DNA of 64,000 nucleotides, taken from the NCBI RefSeq assembly GCF_001514125.1, contig NZ_KQ948549.1, positions 769,257 through 833,256 on the forward strand. Reading direction: 5' to 3'. The notes below the pieces were generated by a model. It did not search any database, was not told where the DNA came from, and saw only the letters and a program-made list of their open reading frames with translations. The first letter of the stretch is position 1; every line of letters begins with the position of its first letter. Shown in pieces: positions 1-7,163 of this stretch. This DNA comes from Streptomyces longwoodensis. GTDB lineage: Bacteria; Actinomycetota; Actinomycetes; Streptomycetales; Streptomycetaceae. The position numbers were made by a program, and so were the translations under genes.

Positions 1-3
1 GCC

Positions 4-678
4 ATGGCGAGCGCGTTCGAGCAGCGGCCCGCGTGGATCCTCGCGTTGGCCGGCGTGGGCGTCGCCGTCGCGGTGCGGTGGGCGCGCCGCCGGCGCACGC
101 TCTCCGCGTCCCGGCTCGCGCGGCAGGCCACCGAGACGCTGGAGCAGGCGGCGCGCACGGCCGTGGACGCCCTGGACGCGCCGTCCCCGGCACCCGTGCT
201 GGTGGGAGCGGGCGGCGGCGTCGTGGCGGAGCCGTGCCCGGTGGTGGAACCGGTGAGCGAGACGGCGCAGACGGAGGCGGAACCCTGCCCGGCCGAGGAC
301 CCCTACGAGTTCGAGGAGGAGATAGCCGCCCTGTGCACGCGCGACGGCTGCACGGGAGCCGAGGTCGTCGGCGGCGCCGGGGACCTCGGCGCCGACGTGG
401 TGGCGTGGACGCCCGACGGACGCCGGCTCGTCATCCAGTGCAAGCGGTACTGCGACGGGAACAAGGTCGGCTCCCAGGACCTCCAGCGCTTCGGCGGCAC
501 CTGCTTCACCGTCCACGAGGCGGACCTGGCCGTCGTCGTCACGACCAGCGACTTCACCCAGCCCGCCCTCGAGTACGCGGAGCAGTGCGGCATCCTGTGC
601 GTCGGCGAGGAGGACCTGCGCGGATGGATGGCGGGCACCGCGGCGGCCCCCTGGCAGGCGCACCCCGCCGCGGGCTGA
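4..678 (+). CDS. Membrane-anchored Mrr-like restriction endonuclease domain protein
   Basis: 224 aa. One hydrophobic helix (about residues 10-26) is followed by an Arg-rich stop-transfer stretch, a low-complexity linker, and then a PD-(D/E)xK nuclease-like domain (about 100-210). The core is visible as G-D-L-G-A-D (D131) followed by V-I-Q-C-K (Q145, K147), the Mrr_cat signature; E103/E105 could be further acidic ligands. Mrr-type domains cleave DNA, often modified DNA, but many Streptomyces members are uncharacterised. A cytoplasmic nuclease tethered to the membrane is inferred. The ATG lies three bases from the window edge, so neither its RBS nor a longer N-terminus can be judged. No methyltransferase neighbour is visible. 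Confidence 0.75.
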   Translation: MASAFEQRPAWILALAGVGVAVAVRWARRRRTLSASRLARQATETLEQAARTAVDALDAPSPAPVLVGAGGGVVAEPCPVVEPVSETAQTEAEPCPAEDPYEFEEEIAALCTRDGCTGAEVVGGAGDLGADVVAWTPDGRRLVIQCKRYCDGNKVGSQDLQRFGGTCFTVHEADLAVVVTTSDFTQPALEYAEQCGILCVGEEDLRGWMAGTAAAPWQAHPAAG

Positions 679-829
679 CCGGGGGACCGGCGCCGCTAGG
701 GGGTGTCTTGTCGATCAGGCCCCGAAGGCGCGCTCCACCCGAACGGTCCACCCGTACCCGGCGACGACCACCCGGCTCGCCGCCCCGGCTCGCAGCCCGG
801 CGCGCACGGACCGACGATGGGCCCACGAT

Positions 830-871
830 CCCCGTGCCCCCACGGGGCGGTCCCCGTGCCCCCACGGGGCG
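830..871. repeat. Two tandem GC hairpin units between genes
   Basis: A 20-bp unit occurs twice (830-849 and 852-871), separated by GT. Each unit is itself a perfect hairpin: CCCCGTG, a CCCC loop, then CACGGGG. They lie downstream of the Mrr-like gene and about 40 bp before the next gene, so they could act as tandem terminators or as an RNA processing/stability element. The rest of the 679-908 gap shows no gene. Confidence 0.6.
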
Positions 872-908
872 TCGACGAGCCCCACGGTCCCCCACAGCGA
901 GGAAGCCC

Positions 909-1547
909 ATGCCGTCCCACCGCTGGATCCGCTCGCGCGGCGCGCACCCGCGCCCGCTGACCCTCCTCGCCCTGGCCTGCTCCCTGCTGGCGACCGGCGC
1001 CCTCACCGGCTGCAGCGACGACAGCGGCGGCTCCTCCGCGTCCACGGGTACGGTCGCGCCCAGCGCCCGCGTCTCCGCCTCCTTCAGCGGCGAGCTGCCC
1101 TCCGCGATCGCCTCCTCGGCCGCGTCCAAGATCGCATCGGCGCGCGCGTCCGCCTCGGCGGCCGTCTCCTCGGTGTCGGCCCGCGCCTCGGAGTTCGAGG
1201 CGTCCGTGTCGGCCGAGTTCGAGCGCAGGTCCACGGCGGCGAAGAAGGCGCTCCAGGACGTCGAGGGCCAGGGGAACGCGATGTCCGAGGTCACCATGAG
1301 CGGTCTGGCGCGGGCGGACACCGGCGGTGTGCTCGCGGTCCTGGTCCGGATCACGAACAGGACGGACAGCAAGGCGTCGTACGCCGTGCGGATCGACTTC
1401 GAGGACGCGCAGCACAAGGTCGTGGAGACGCGCTACACCGGCGCGGAGGACCTCGCCCCGGGCAAGCGGGAGCAGCCGATCGTCTTCAGCCACGAGCCCG
1501 CCGAGCCCAAGCTGACCCCACGCCTGGCGCAGGCCCGGCGCTACTGA
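909..1547 (+). CDS. Secreted lipoprotein, Ala/Ser-rich
   Basis: 212 aa. The start was chosen at an ATG with a good AGGAAG ribosome site; a longer in-frame reading extends far upstream but has no signal. The N-terminus is a classical type II signal peptide: basic n-region, Leu-rich core, then lipobox L-T-G-C (Cys about residue 34). Residues about 35-100 are Ser/Ala-rich and probably helical or extended. The C-terminal part (about 115-205) reads like a small beta-sandwich domain for protein-protein contact (NRTDSKASYAVRIDF). Similar lipoproteins are common in Streptomyces without known function. It should be anchored on the outer face of the cytoplasmic membrane. It is monocistronic in appearance. 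Confidence 0.75.
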   Translation: MPSHRWIRSRGAHPRPLTLLALACSLLATGALTGCSDDSGGSSASTGTVAPSARVSASFSGELPSAIASSAASKIASARASASAAVSSVSARASEFEASVSAEFERRSTAAKKALQDVEGQGNAMSEVTMSGLARADTGGVLAVLVRITNRTDSKASYAVRIDFEDAQHKVVETRYTGAEDLAPGKREQPIVFSHEPAEPKLTPRLAQARRY

Positions 1548-1667
1548 CGGCCCCGGCCCGTCGCCGAAGGAACCCCCCTGGTGAGGGCCGTGGGGGCCTG
1601 TGGCAAGGTGTGCCGACGACCGGGAGGAACCTCTCGCCGGTCAGGCACGACCTCAGGAGCCTCACAC

Positions 1668-2102
1668 GTGAACGCGAAGCGCCGCCGGCTGTTTCTGGCC
1701 GCCCTCGACCCCCTGCTGGAGCCCGGGGAGCGGGTGGAGGTGACGACCATCGTGGGCCTCAGCTCCGTCTCGGTGCGCAGGACGGCGGCGTTCGCGGCGG
1801 CCTCGGCCCTGCTGAGCGGGGGCGCCATGGCGGTGGTCCCCACGCCGACGCCCATGTACCTGGCCATGACCGACCGGCGCTTCTTCGTGTTCCGGGCCAA
1901 TCCCCACTTCGCCCGCCCGGAGGAGCACCTGATGACGATCCCGCGGGCGGGACTCGTGCGCACGGCCATCAAGGAGCGCCTGCTCAACTCGTCGTTCGTG
2001 GTGTCATCCCCGTACGACCAGCAGGGCCTGAAGATCATCTTCCCGCTGATCAGCCGTCGTGAGCGCCACCTGATAGCGGCCGCCCTGCCCGTGGCCGCCT
2101 GA
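1668..2102 (+). CDS. Hypothetical protein with a hydrophobic segment (PH-like)
   Basis: 144 aa from a GTG preceded by CAGGAG; a GTG at 1581 would add 29 residues but has a poorer site and an atypical sequence. An Ala/Gly-rich hydrophobic stretch (about residues 34-62) could be a membrane hairpin. Around it, the pattern of a start lined by basic residues and then TDRRFFVFR suggests a bacterial PH-like fold, which often begins with an E-x-G/E-R-V segment (here LEPGERVEVTT). The role is unknown. It stands alone between a lipoprotein gene and a secreted glucanase gene. Confidence 0.6.
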   Translation: MNAKRRRLFLAALDPLLEPGERVEVTTIVGLSSVSVRRTAAFAAASALLSGGAMAVVPTPTPMYLAMTDRRFFVFRANPHFARPEEHLMTIPRAGLVRTAIKERLLNSSFVVSSPYDQQGLKIIFPLISRRERHLIAAALPVAA

Positions 2103-2114
2103 CCTCGGGGGTCC

Positions 2115-2180
2115 GGTACGGACCGGCGTACAGCAGGTCCGTACCAGACTCTTGACACCCGTATTGCTCATCTCTTAAAT
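2115..2180 (+). promoter_or_regulatory. Inverted repeat followed by a sigma-70-type promoter
   Basis: A perfect 10-bp inverted repeat (GGTACGGACC at 2115-2124, GGTCCGTACC at 2136-2145) sits just upstream of TTGACA (2152-2157), 17 bp and TTAAAT (2175-2180). This is an unusually canonical housekeeping promoter for a GC-rich genome. It would drive the GH16 glucanase gene with a long leader of about 175 nt. The repeat may be an operator or the terminator of the preceding gene. A second small palindrome, GCATGTC-N8-GACATGC (2274-2295), lies in the leader. Confidence 0.5.
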
Positions 2181-2357
2181 CACGTAGTGAATTAACTCCT
2201 TCCGGCGAGGAACTCCCACCCGATCCCCACCTCCTGACGGGGCGACGGGCGCAGCGGTGTGCGCGGCGCACATGCATGTCATGAGCACGACATGCGGGCG
2301 CGGGTGTGCACGACCGCCGCGCCCCGTCCCGCCGTCAGGCACGAACCAGGGAGAGTC

Positions 2358-3638
2358 ATGCATCCCCCACGCCTCCGCCGACGTCTGCTGACGTCGCTCG
2401 TCGCGCTCGCCGCCTTCGCCTCGCTGTCGTCCGGGCTCGCCCAGGGCGCGCCCCCGGCACGGGCCGACGACCCCGCACGCCTCGCCGCTCCGGCCGCGGC
2501 GGCCGCCGTCACCTTCGCCGACGAGTTCGACGGGCCGGCCGGCTCGGCCGTGGACGCCGGGAAGTGGCAGACGGAGACCGGCGACAACGTCAACAACCAC
2601 GAGCGGCAGTACTACACCGCGGGCAACCGCAACGCCGCCCTCGACGGACAGGGCCACCTGGTCATCACCGCCCGCCGGGAGAACCCGGCCAACTACCAGT
2701 GCTGGTACGGCCGGTGCGAGTACACCTCGGCCCGCCTCAACACGGCCGGCCGGTTCACCACCACCTACGGGCACGTCGAGACCCGGATGAAGATCCCGCG
2801 GGGCCAGGGCATGTGGCCCGCGTTCTGGATGCTCGGCAACGACATCGGCACGGCCGGCTGGCCCGCCTCGGGCGAGATCGACGTGATGGAGAACGTCGGC
2901 TTCGAACCGTCCACGGTGCACGGCACGATCCACGGCCCCGGCTACTCGGGCTCCGGCGGCATCGGCGCCGGGTACAGCCTGCCCGGCGGCCAGGCGTTCG
3001 CCGACGCGTTCCACACCTTCGCCGTGGACTGGAGCCCCAACTCGATCTCCTGGTCCGTCGACGGCACCGTCTACCAGCGGCGCACCCCGGCCGACCTGGG
3101 CGGCCGCCAGTGGGTCTTCGACAAGCCGTTCTTCATCATCCTGAACCTCGCGGTCGGCGGCTACTGGCCCGGGGACCCCGACGGCAGCACCGCCTTCCCG
3201 CAGCAGCTCGTCGTCGACTACGTCCGCGTCAGCACCGACTCCGCGCAGCCCGGCACCGGCGGCCCGATCACGGGCGTCGGCGGCAAGTGCGTGGACGTGG
3301 CCGGGGCCAACCCGGCGAACGGCACCCCCGTGCAGCTCTACGACTGCAACGGCACCGCAGCCCAGCGGTGGACGGTCGGCGGCGACGGCACGATCCGCGC
3401 ACTCGGCAAGTGCCTGGACGTGGCCTCCGGCGGCACGGCGGACGGCACCGCCGTACAACTGTGGGACTGCAACGGCACCCCCGCCCAGCAGTGGGCGACC
3501 CCGGCGGCCCGCGACATCGTCAACCCCCAGGCGAACAAGTGCCTGGACGCTGCGGGCGGCAGCTCCGCGAACGGCACCCGGCTGCAGATCTGGACGTGCA
3601 CCGGCGCCGCCAACCAGAAGTGGACGGTGACCCGTTGA
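2358..3638 (+). CDS. Secreted GH16 beta-1,3-glucanase with C-terminal ricin-type (CBM13) lectin domain
   Basis: 426 aa. It has a Sec signal peptide (Arg-rich start, Leu/Ala core, cleavage near A-R-A-D-D). The GH16 catalytic domain spans about residues 45-295, with the diagnostic E173-I-D-V-M-E178 motif (nucleophile, assisting Asp, acid/base) and conserved GQGMWPAFWML before it. The tail (about 300-426) carries three beta-trefoil repeats, each ending in Q-x-W (QRW, QQW, QKW) with the G-K-C-L/V-D start. Enzymes of this type hydrolyse beta-1,3-glucans such as laminarin and fungal wall glucan. The start has GGGAGAG upstream. A promoter candidate lies about 175 nt upstream. The gene runs into a strong bidirectional hairpin. 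Confidence 0.93.
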   Translation: MHPPRLRRRLLTSLVALAAFASLSSGLAQGAPPARADDPARLAAPAAAAAVTFADEFDGPAGSAVDAGKWQTETGDNVNNHERQYYTAGNRNAALDGQGHLVITARRENPANYQCWYGRCEYTSARLNTAGRFTTTYGHVETRMKIPRGQGMWPAFWMLGNDIGTAGWPASGEIDVMENVGFEPSTVHGTIHGPGYSGSGGIGAGYSLPGGQAFADAFHTFAVDWSPNSISWSVDGTVYQRRTPADLGGRQWVFDKPFFIILNLAVGGYWPGDPDGSTAFPQQLVVDYVRVSTDSAQPGTGGPITGVGGKCVDVAGANPANGTPVQLYDCNGTAAQRWTVGGDGTIRALGKCLDVASGGTADGTAVQLWDCNGTPAQQWATPAARDIVNPQANKCLDAAGGSSANGTRLQIWTCTGAANQKWTVTR

Positions 3639-3660
3639 CCCGGTGACCGGGTGATGCCCC

Positions 3661-3692
3661 GACGCCTACCCGGACGCCGGCCGGTAGGCGTC
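3661..3692. terminator. Bidirectional terminator hairpin
   Basis: GACGCCTAC (3661-3669) pairs perfectly with GTAGGCGTC (3684-3692), and the stem can be extended by CGG/CCG with a one-base bulge. It lies between two convergent genes and overlaps the last codons of the minus-strand lipoprotein gene. A smaller CCCGGTGACCGGG palindrome precedes it. There is no U tract, as is usual in Streptomyces. Confidence 0.7.
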
Positions 3693-4139
3693 GATCCGGT
3701 AGGCGGCCTCGTCGTCGATGGCGTTCGTGTCCCAGTCGAGGGAGATGCGCAGGGGGCGTCCGTCGGCGGCGTACCGGGCCTCCGCCCGGTCCGCGTGCTC
3801 GGCGACGGCCCGGTCCAGGCGGTCCAACAGGGACCCGATCGTGGGCACTTGGGCGAAGACCTCCCGCGCCTGCCGCCGGCTGTCCTCGTCGACGCCGGTC
3901 ACCTCCGTCACCCTGCCGTGCTCCACCCGCACCCGGAACTCCCCGGCGAGCACCTGGGACTCAGCCCGCAGCGTGTAGGAGTACGCGGCCGGTTCCCGCC
4001 AGGAGGTCTTCGTGCGGGCGGCTTCCGCGGTCGCGGTGGCCTGCGTCGACCCGCAGGCCGCACTCGCGGACGCGAGCACGAGCAGCAGTCCGGCGGCTGA
4101 CACCTGGCGGGCGCGGGTACGGGAACGTCCGGCGGTCAT
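3666..4139 (-). CDS. DUF6174-type lipoprotein
   Basis: 157 aa. The N-terminus is a type II signal peptide with lipobox S-A-A-C-G (Cys about residue 29). The mature part follows the DUF6174 pattern: W-x-x-P-A-A-Y-S-Y-T-L-R near the start of the domain, a central V-T-E-V-T-G, and Y-A-A-D-G-R-P-L-R-I-S-L-D toward the end. Members of this family are small secreted or lipid-anchored proteins without a known activity. It is convergent with the glucanase gene and transcribed toward it. I would not assign a more specific role. Confidence 0.75.
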   Translation of the reverse strand: MTAGRSRTRARQVSAAGLLLVLASASAACGSTQATATAEAARTKTSWREPAAYSYTLRAESQVLAGEFRVRVEHGRVTEVTGVDEDSRRQAREVFAQVPTIGSLLDRLDRAVAEHADRAEARYAADGRPLRISLDWDTNAIDDEAAYRIDAYRPASG

Positions 4140-4219
4140 GGGTGACCACTCCCCTCGGGTCGGTTACCGCTGTGACGCCGGGGGAGGGGGAAACGTTCAG
4201 GGCGTGCCGGCCCCGCCGG

Positions 4220-4687
4220 TCAGCGGGCGGCGTGCGCCGACGCCCCGGCCTGGGTGTACGCCTCGCGCGGGGTCAGCGCCCCGTGGCCGCCGGAGCAGAC
4301 GACGGCCACCTCGGCCGGCTCGCCGCAGTCGCGGTGCAGCACGTCGAGGGGCGGTCCCTCGGGGTCCGCGGTGTACCGGTCGCCCCACTGCTTCAGGGCG
4401 ATCATGGCGGGCCAAAGGTCCCAGCCCTTGCGGGTGAGCCGGTACTCGTGCCGGGTGCGGCTGCCCGGCTCGCGGTACGGGACGGTCCGCAGGATGCCGG
4501 CCGCGACGAGCTTGCGCAGCCGGTCCGCGAGGACCGCCTCGGACAGTCCCACGTGGCGGCGGAAGTCGTCGAAACGGCGCACGCCGTTCATCGCGTCCCG
4601 CAGCACCAGCATCGACCACTTCTCCCCGACGAGGTCGAGCGTGCGCTGCACCGTGCAGTTCTCGGTGCTGGTCTCCAGCCAGGTCAT
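4220..4687 (-). CDS. HxlR-family winged-helix regulator
   Basis: 155 aa. The start was chosen at the second ATG, which has GGGG about 8 bases upstream; an ATG three codons earlier lacks a site. The HxlR domain is complete: C-T-V-Q-R-T-L-D-L-V-G-E-K-W near the start, recognition segment L-S-E-A-V-L-A-D-R-L-R-K-L, and wing T-R-H-E-Y-R-L-T-R-K-G. It carries the family Cys near residue 12 and two more near the C-terminus, so redox or electrophile sensing is possible. It is divergent from a PaaI-type thioesterase gene, with a palindrome in the shared promoter region, which suggests autoregulation and control of that gene. Confidence 0.88.
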   Translation of the reverse strand: MTWLETSTENCTVQRTLDLVGEKWSMLVLRDAMNGVRRFDDFRRHVGLSEAVLADRLRKLVAAGILRTVPYREPGSRTRHEYRLTRKGWDLWPAMIALKQWGDRYTADPEGPPLDVLHRDCGEPAEVAVVCSGGHGALTPREAYTQAGASAHAAR

Positions 4688-4714
4688 GGACCCCATCGTA
4701 GGCTGGCTTCGGCG

Positions 4715-4744
4715 TTGACAGCCAGAGGTGTCACTGGCTAGCTT
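4715..4744 (+). promoter_or_regulatory. Divergent promoter with palindromic operator
   Basis: TTGACA (4715-4720) is spaced 18 bp from TAGCTT (4739-4744), in the direction of the thioesterase gene. AGCCAG (4720-4725) and CTGGCT (4734-4739) form a perfect inverted repeat with an 8-bp spacer that overlaps the promoter spacer. This is a likely binding site for the adjacent HxlR protein acting as a repressor. Confidence 0.5.
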
Positions 4745-4785
4745 CGGGAAGCGAAGTCAGTTGGCCCGGTTCCGGAGGAGACCCC

Positions 4786-5280
4786 ATGGCGAGGTCGCGC
4801 ACCATCGAGTGGGAGGACCCGCGGGTCTCCGCGGCCGCGGTCGGCCGGGGGAGCGGGCTGGACTTCCTGCGGGACGTCCTGGCCGGGCGCCTGCCCGCGC
4901 CGCCCATCAGCGCCACCCTCGGCTTCACCCTGGAAGAGGTCGAGGCGGGCCGCGCGGTGTTCGCGATGGAGCCGGGCGAGGAGCATTACAACCCGATCGG
5001 CAGCGTGCACGGTGGTGTCTACGCCACCCTGCTGGACTCCGCCGCGGGCTGCGCCGTGCAGTCCGTCCTCCCGGCGGGCACCGGCTACACCTCGCTCGAC
5101 CTCACCCTGAAGTTCCTGCGCCCCATCACCGTCGACACCGGCAAGGTCCGCGCCGTCGGCACGGTGCTCCACCAGGGCCGCCGCACGGCTCTGGCCCAGG
5201 CGGAACTGTTCGACACCGCGGACCGCCTGCTCGCCCACGCGACCAGCAGCTGCATGCTCTTCCCCGTGCCGGCGGCCTAG
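4786..5280 (+). CDS. PaaI-family hotdog thioesterase
   Basis: 164 aa. A single hotdog fold is visible, with the PaaI-type H-G-G-V-Y-A-T-L-L-D-S-A-A-G motif (about residues 75-88), the preceding N-P-I-G-S-V, and later F-L-R-P-I with V-R-A-V-G-T-V. Members hydrolyse acyl-CoA thioesters, frequently aromatic ones. The ATG has a strong GGAGGAGA site. It is divergent from an HxlR regulator and is probably under its control. The substrate cannot be deduced. Confidence 0.9.
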   Translation: MARSRTIEWEDPRVSAAAVGRGSGLDFLRDVLAGRLPAPPISATLGFTLEEVEAGRAVFAMEPGEEHYNPIGSVHGGVYATLLDSAAGCAVQSVLPAGTGYTSLDLTLKFLRPITVDTGKVRAVGTVLHQGRRTALAQAELFDTADRLLAHATSSCMLFPVPAA

Positions 5281-5304
5281 GCCGTTTCCGCAAAGTCCCG
5301 TCGT

Positions 5305-5319
5305 CCGCCCGGAGGGCGG
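5305..5319. terminator. Short hairpin between convergent genes
   Basis: CCGCCC (5305-5310) and GGGCGG (5314-5319) flank GGA, directly after the thioesterase gene and before the end of the afsA-like gene on the other strand. It is small but correctly placed. The rest of the 5281-5404 gap shows no gene. Confidence 0.4.
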
Positions 5320-5404
5320 GCCCTGCGGCGGCCGGTGCGAGCTCCGAAGGCGGACCGCCCTCAACCGCCATGCAGGAACTCGGCACAACCCTCCCTCCGC
5401 TGCG

Positions 5405-6448
5405 TCACCTCGGTCGCTCGGGTATTCGGACGGGGGCCTGGTGAGGGACTACCCAGCACCGGCCGCCGGGCAGGTGGGCATCGACGGCCCATCCCCCTGA
5501 CAACACCGGCGACGGCTGTCCGAGGGTCCGGTCGGCCGGTTCGTTCCCGACGACCACCTCGCCGCTGAGACAGGTTCTGCCGTTCTGTTCTACGACGGCG
5601 CACAGCGCGTTGCGGCGCAGGGGTGTGACGGACACCCAGGCGGGGGCGTCCAGCTCCACCCAGCCTTGGAACGAGACGGACATCCCCGTCACCGTCGTGC
5701 CCGGGGCCGGGTGAACCGCGTGCGCGGCCTGCCGGAGCGCTTCCAGGAGGAGCATGCCGGGGGCGTGGTCGACGGGGTGGTCGAACAGTATCGGGTGGTC
5801 CTGGTCGGTGCGGAGCTGCCAGCGCCCGGCACTTCCTGTCGCGGCGAGCACCACGTTCCCGGGCCGTGCATGTCCGACGGTAGCTGGCGGCAGCGGGGGA
5901 GGAGGCGGCACGGTCCGGCCGGGCCGTGCTCCGACATCGTTTCGTCCGCGCAGTCGGCGGTACACGGCCGGCGAGTGATTCGTGAACCGGGTGTCGGCGG
6001 CTCCTACGCGGCGGCCGTTGAGGCGGACGGTCGCGTGCATGGTCATCGAGACCAGACAGCCCTTCCTCATCCGGACATCGGAGCACGTGATCTCCAGCAG
6101 GACGTCGGCCCCGGACCGGGGGACGAGCAGGGCGCGCGGCTGTACCTCGAAGTGGAAGCGGTCCCAGACCAAGTGGCTGCCGAAGGGCACGCCGTAGGCG
6201 ACGTGGGACAGCAGGGGAAACGTCTGGCGCACGGTCTCGACGAGGAGCAACGGGTCGAAGCGCCGGTTGCGCGGGCGGTAGAAGTCGTGGAAGCGCGGCC
6301 ACCGGGCCCGAACGGTGTGCCGGTCACCGCCGTGGGAGGTCCAGCCGGTGAGGAGCACCTCGGCGGCCGCGTCCTTGTGGACGAGCTCCCGGGGAACCCT
6401 TTCGACGAGCCGTGGTCTGCCGATCCCGTAGCCGCGTAAGTGGGACAT
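5405..6448 (-). CDS. AfsA/ScbA-type gamma-butyrolactone signal synthase
   Basis: 347 aa from an ATG with GGGGAA upstream. Two AfsA hotdog repeats are visible: one around L-V-H-K-D-A-A-A-E-V-L-L-T-G-W, the second around D-H-P-I-L-F-D-H-P-V-D-H-A-P-G-M-L-L-L-E-A, the typical AfsA core. AfsA enzymes join a beta-ketoacyl chain to dihydroxyacetone phosphate, the first step toward gamma-butyrolactone autoregulators. Codon 4 is TTA (6437-6439 on the plus strand), the rare leucine codon read by BldA tRNA in Streptomyces, so translation may depend on developmental stage. It is divergent from a ScbR-type receptor gene with a palindromic operator between them, the classical scbA/scbR arrangement. Confidence 0.9.
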   Translation of the reverse strand: MSHLRGYGIGRPRLVERVPRELVHKDAAAEVLLTGWTSHGGDRHTVRARWPRFHDFYRPRNRRFDPLLLVETVRQTFPLLSHVAYGVPFGSHLVWDRFHFEVQPRALLVPRSGADVLLEITCSDVRMRKGCLVSMTMHATVRLNGRRVGAADTRFTNHSPAVYRRLRGRNDVGARPGRTVPPPPPLPPATVGHARPGNVVLAATGSAGRWQLRTDQDHPILFDHPVDHAPGMLLLEALRQAAHAVHPAPGTTVTGMSVSFQGWVELDAPAWVSVTPLRRNALCAVVEQNGRTCLSGEVVVGNEPADRTLGQPSPVLSGGWAVDAHLPGGRCWVVPHQAPVRIPERPR

Positions 6449-6498
6449 GCCGACGCTTCCCCCTGAGTCGATGGCCTGCTCAACAGCGATACGGTAAA

Positions 6499-6518
6499 CA
6501 TAAATTACGCTATCTATG
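6499..6518. promoter_or_regulatory. Candidate autoregulator-response operator, site 1
   Basis: CATAAATTACGCTATCTATG lies between the afsA-like gene and the ScbR-type gene. It matches the perfect 20-bp palindrome at 11090-11109 at 17 of 20 positions. An overlapping imperfect inverted repeat, GATACGGTAA-N7-TTACGCTATC (6488-6514), extends it. Both divergent promoters must lie within this AT-rich 90-bp gap, so binding by the adjacent TetR protein would control both genes. Confidence 0.7.
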
Positions 6519-6539
6519 TGTGTCGAGGAGTGATCCCGA

Positions 6540-7163
6540 GTGCCGACTGCCAAAGCGGAACAGGCTGCCCGCACACGCCAGAAGGTTCTGCTGGCGGCAG
6601 CCGAGGTCTTCGACGAGACGGGCTACGAGAAGGCGTCCGTCTCCCAGATCGTGCAACGGGCGGGGCTCACCCTCGGCGCCCTCTACTTCCACTTCGGCTC
6701 CAAACAAGGACTGGCCGAAGCGCTGATGAACGCTCAGCCGACGACCATAGAGCCCCACCTCACGTCCACCGGGCTGCAGCGCCTGGTGGACATCACCCTG
6801 GTGTGGGCGGACCGGATGAAACGCGATCCGGTCCTGCGTGCCGGGGTGCGTCTGGCCACCGAACAGGGCAGTCACGGCATGAACGACGCCACGTCCTTCG
6901 AGGACTGGCGGAAACTGATGCGCGGGCACCTGGACGTGGCCCGGTCCAGCGGCGAGATCCGTGACGGCGTCGACACCGACCAGCTGGCCCGCTTCGTCGT
7001 CGGCGCCTGCACCGGCATGCAGCTCTACTCGCACCTCGCGACCAGGCGGGCCGACCTCATGGAACGCGTCTGCGACATGTGGGACCTGCTGTTGCCCAGT
7101 GTCGCTTCCCCAGCCGTGCTGCAGGCCATCCACGTGGGCCCCACACGTGTCCCCGCGCGGTGA
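6540..7163 (+). CDS. ScbR/ArpA-type gamma-butyrolactone receptor (TetR family)
   Basis: 207 aa from a GTG with GAGGAG nine bases upstream. The N-terminal TetR HTH (about residues 10-56) has the ScbR-type recognition helix L-T-L-G-A-L-Y-F-H-F-G-S-K-Q-G-L. The ligand-binding half contains V-W-A-D-R-M-K-R-D-P-V-L-R-A-G-V-R-L-A-T-E-Q, typical of butyrolactone receptors. Such proteins repress targets until the diffusible signal binds. It is divergent from the synthase gene. The next gene starts on a GTGA overlap with its stop, so receptor and reductase are co-translated. Confidence 0.9.
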   Translation: MPTAKAEQAARTRQKVLLAAAEVFDETGYEKASVSQIVQRAGLTLGALYFHFGSKQGLAEALMNAQPTTIEPHLTSTGLQRLVDITLVWADRMKRDPVLRAGVRLATEQGSHGMNDATSFEDWRKLMRGHLDVARSSGEIRDGVDTDQLARFVVGACTGMQLYSHLATRRADLMERVCDMWDLLLPSVASPAVLQAIHVGPTRVPAR

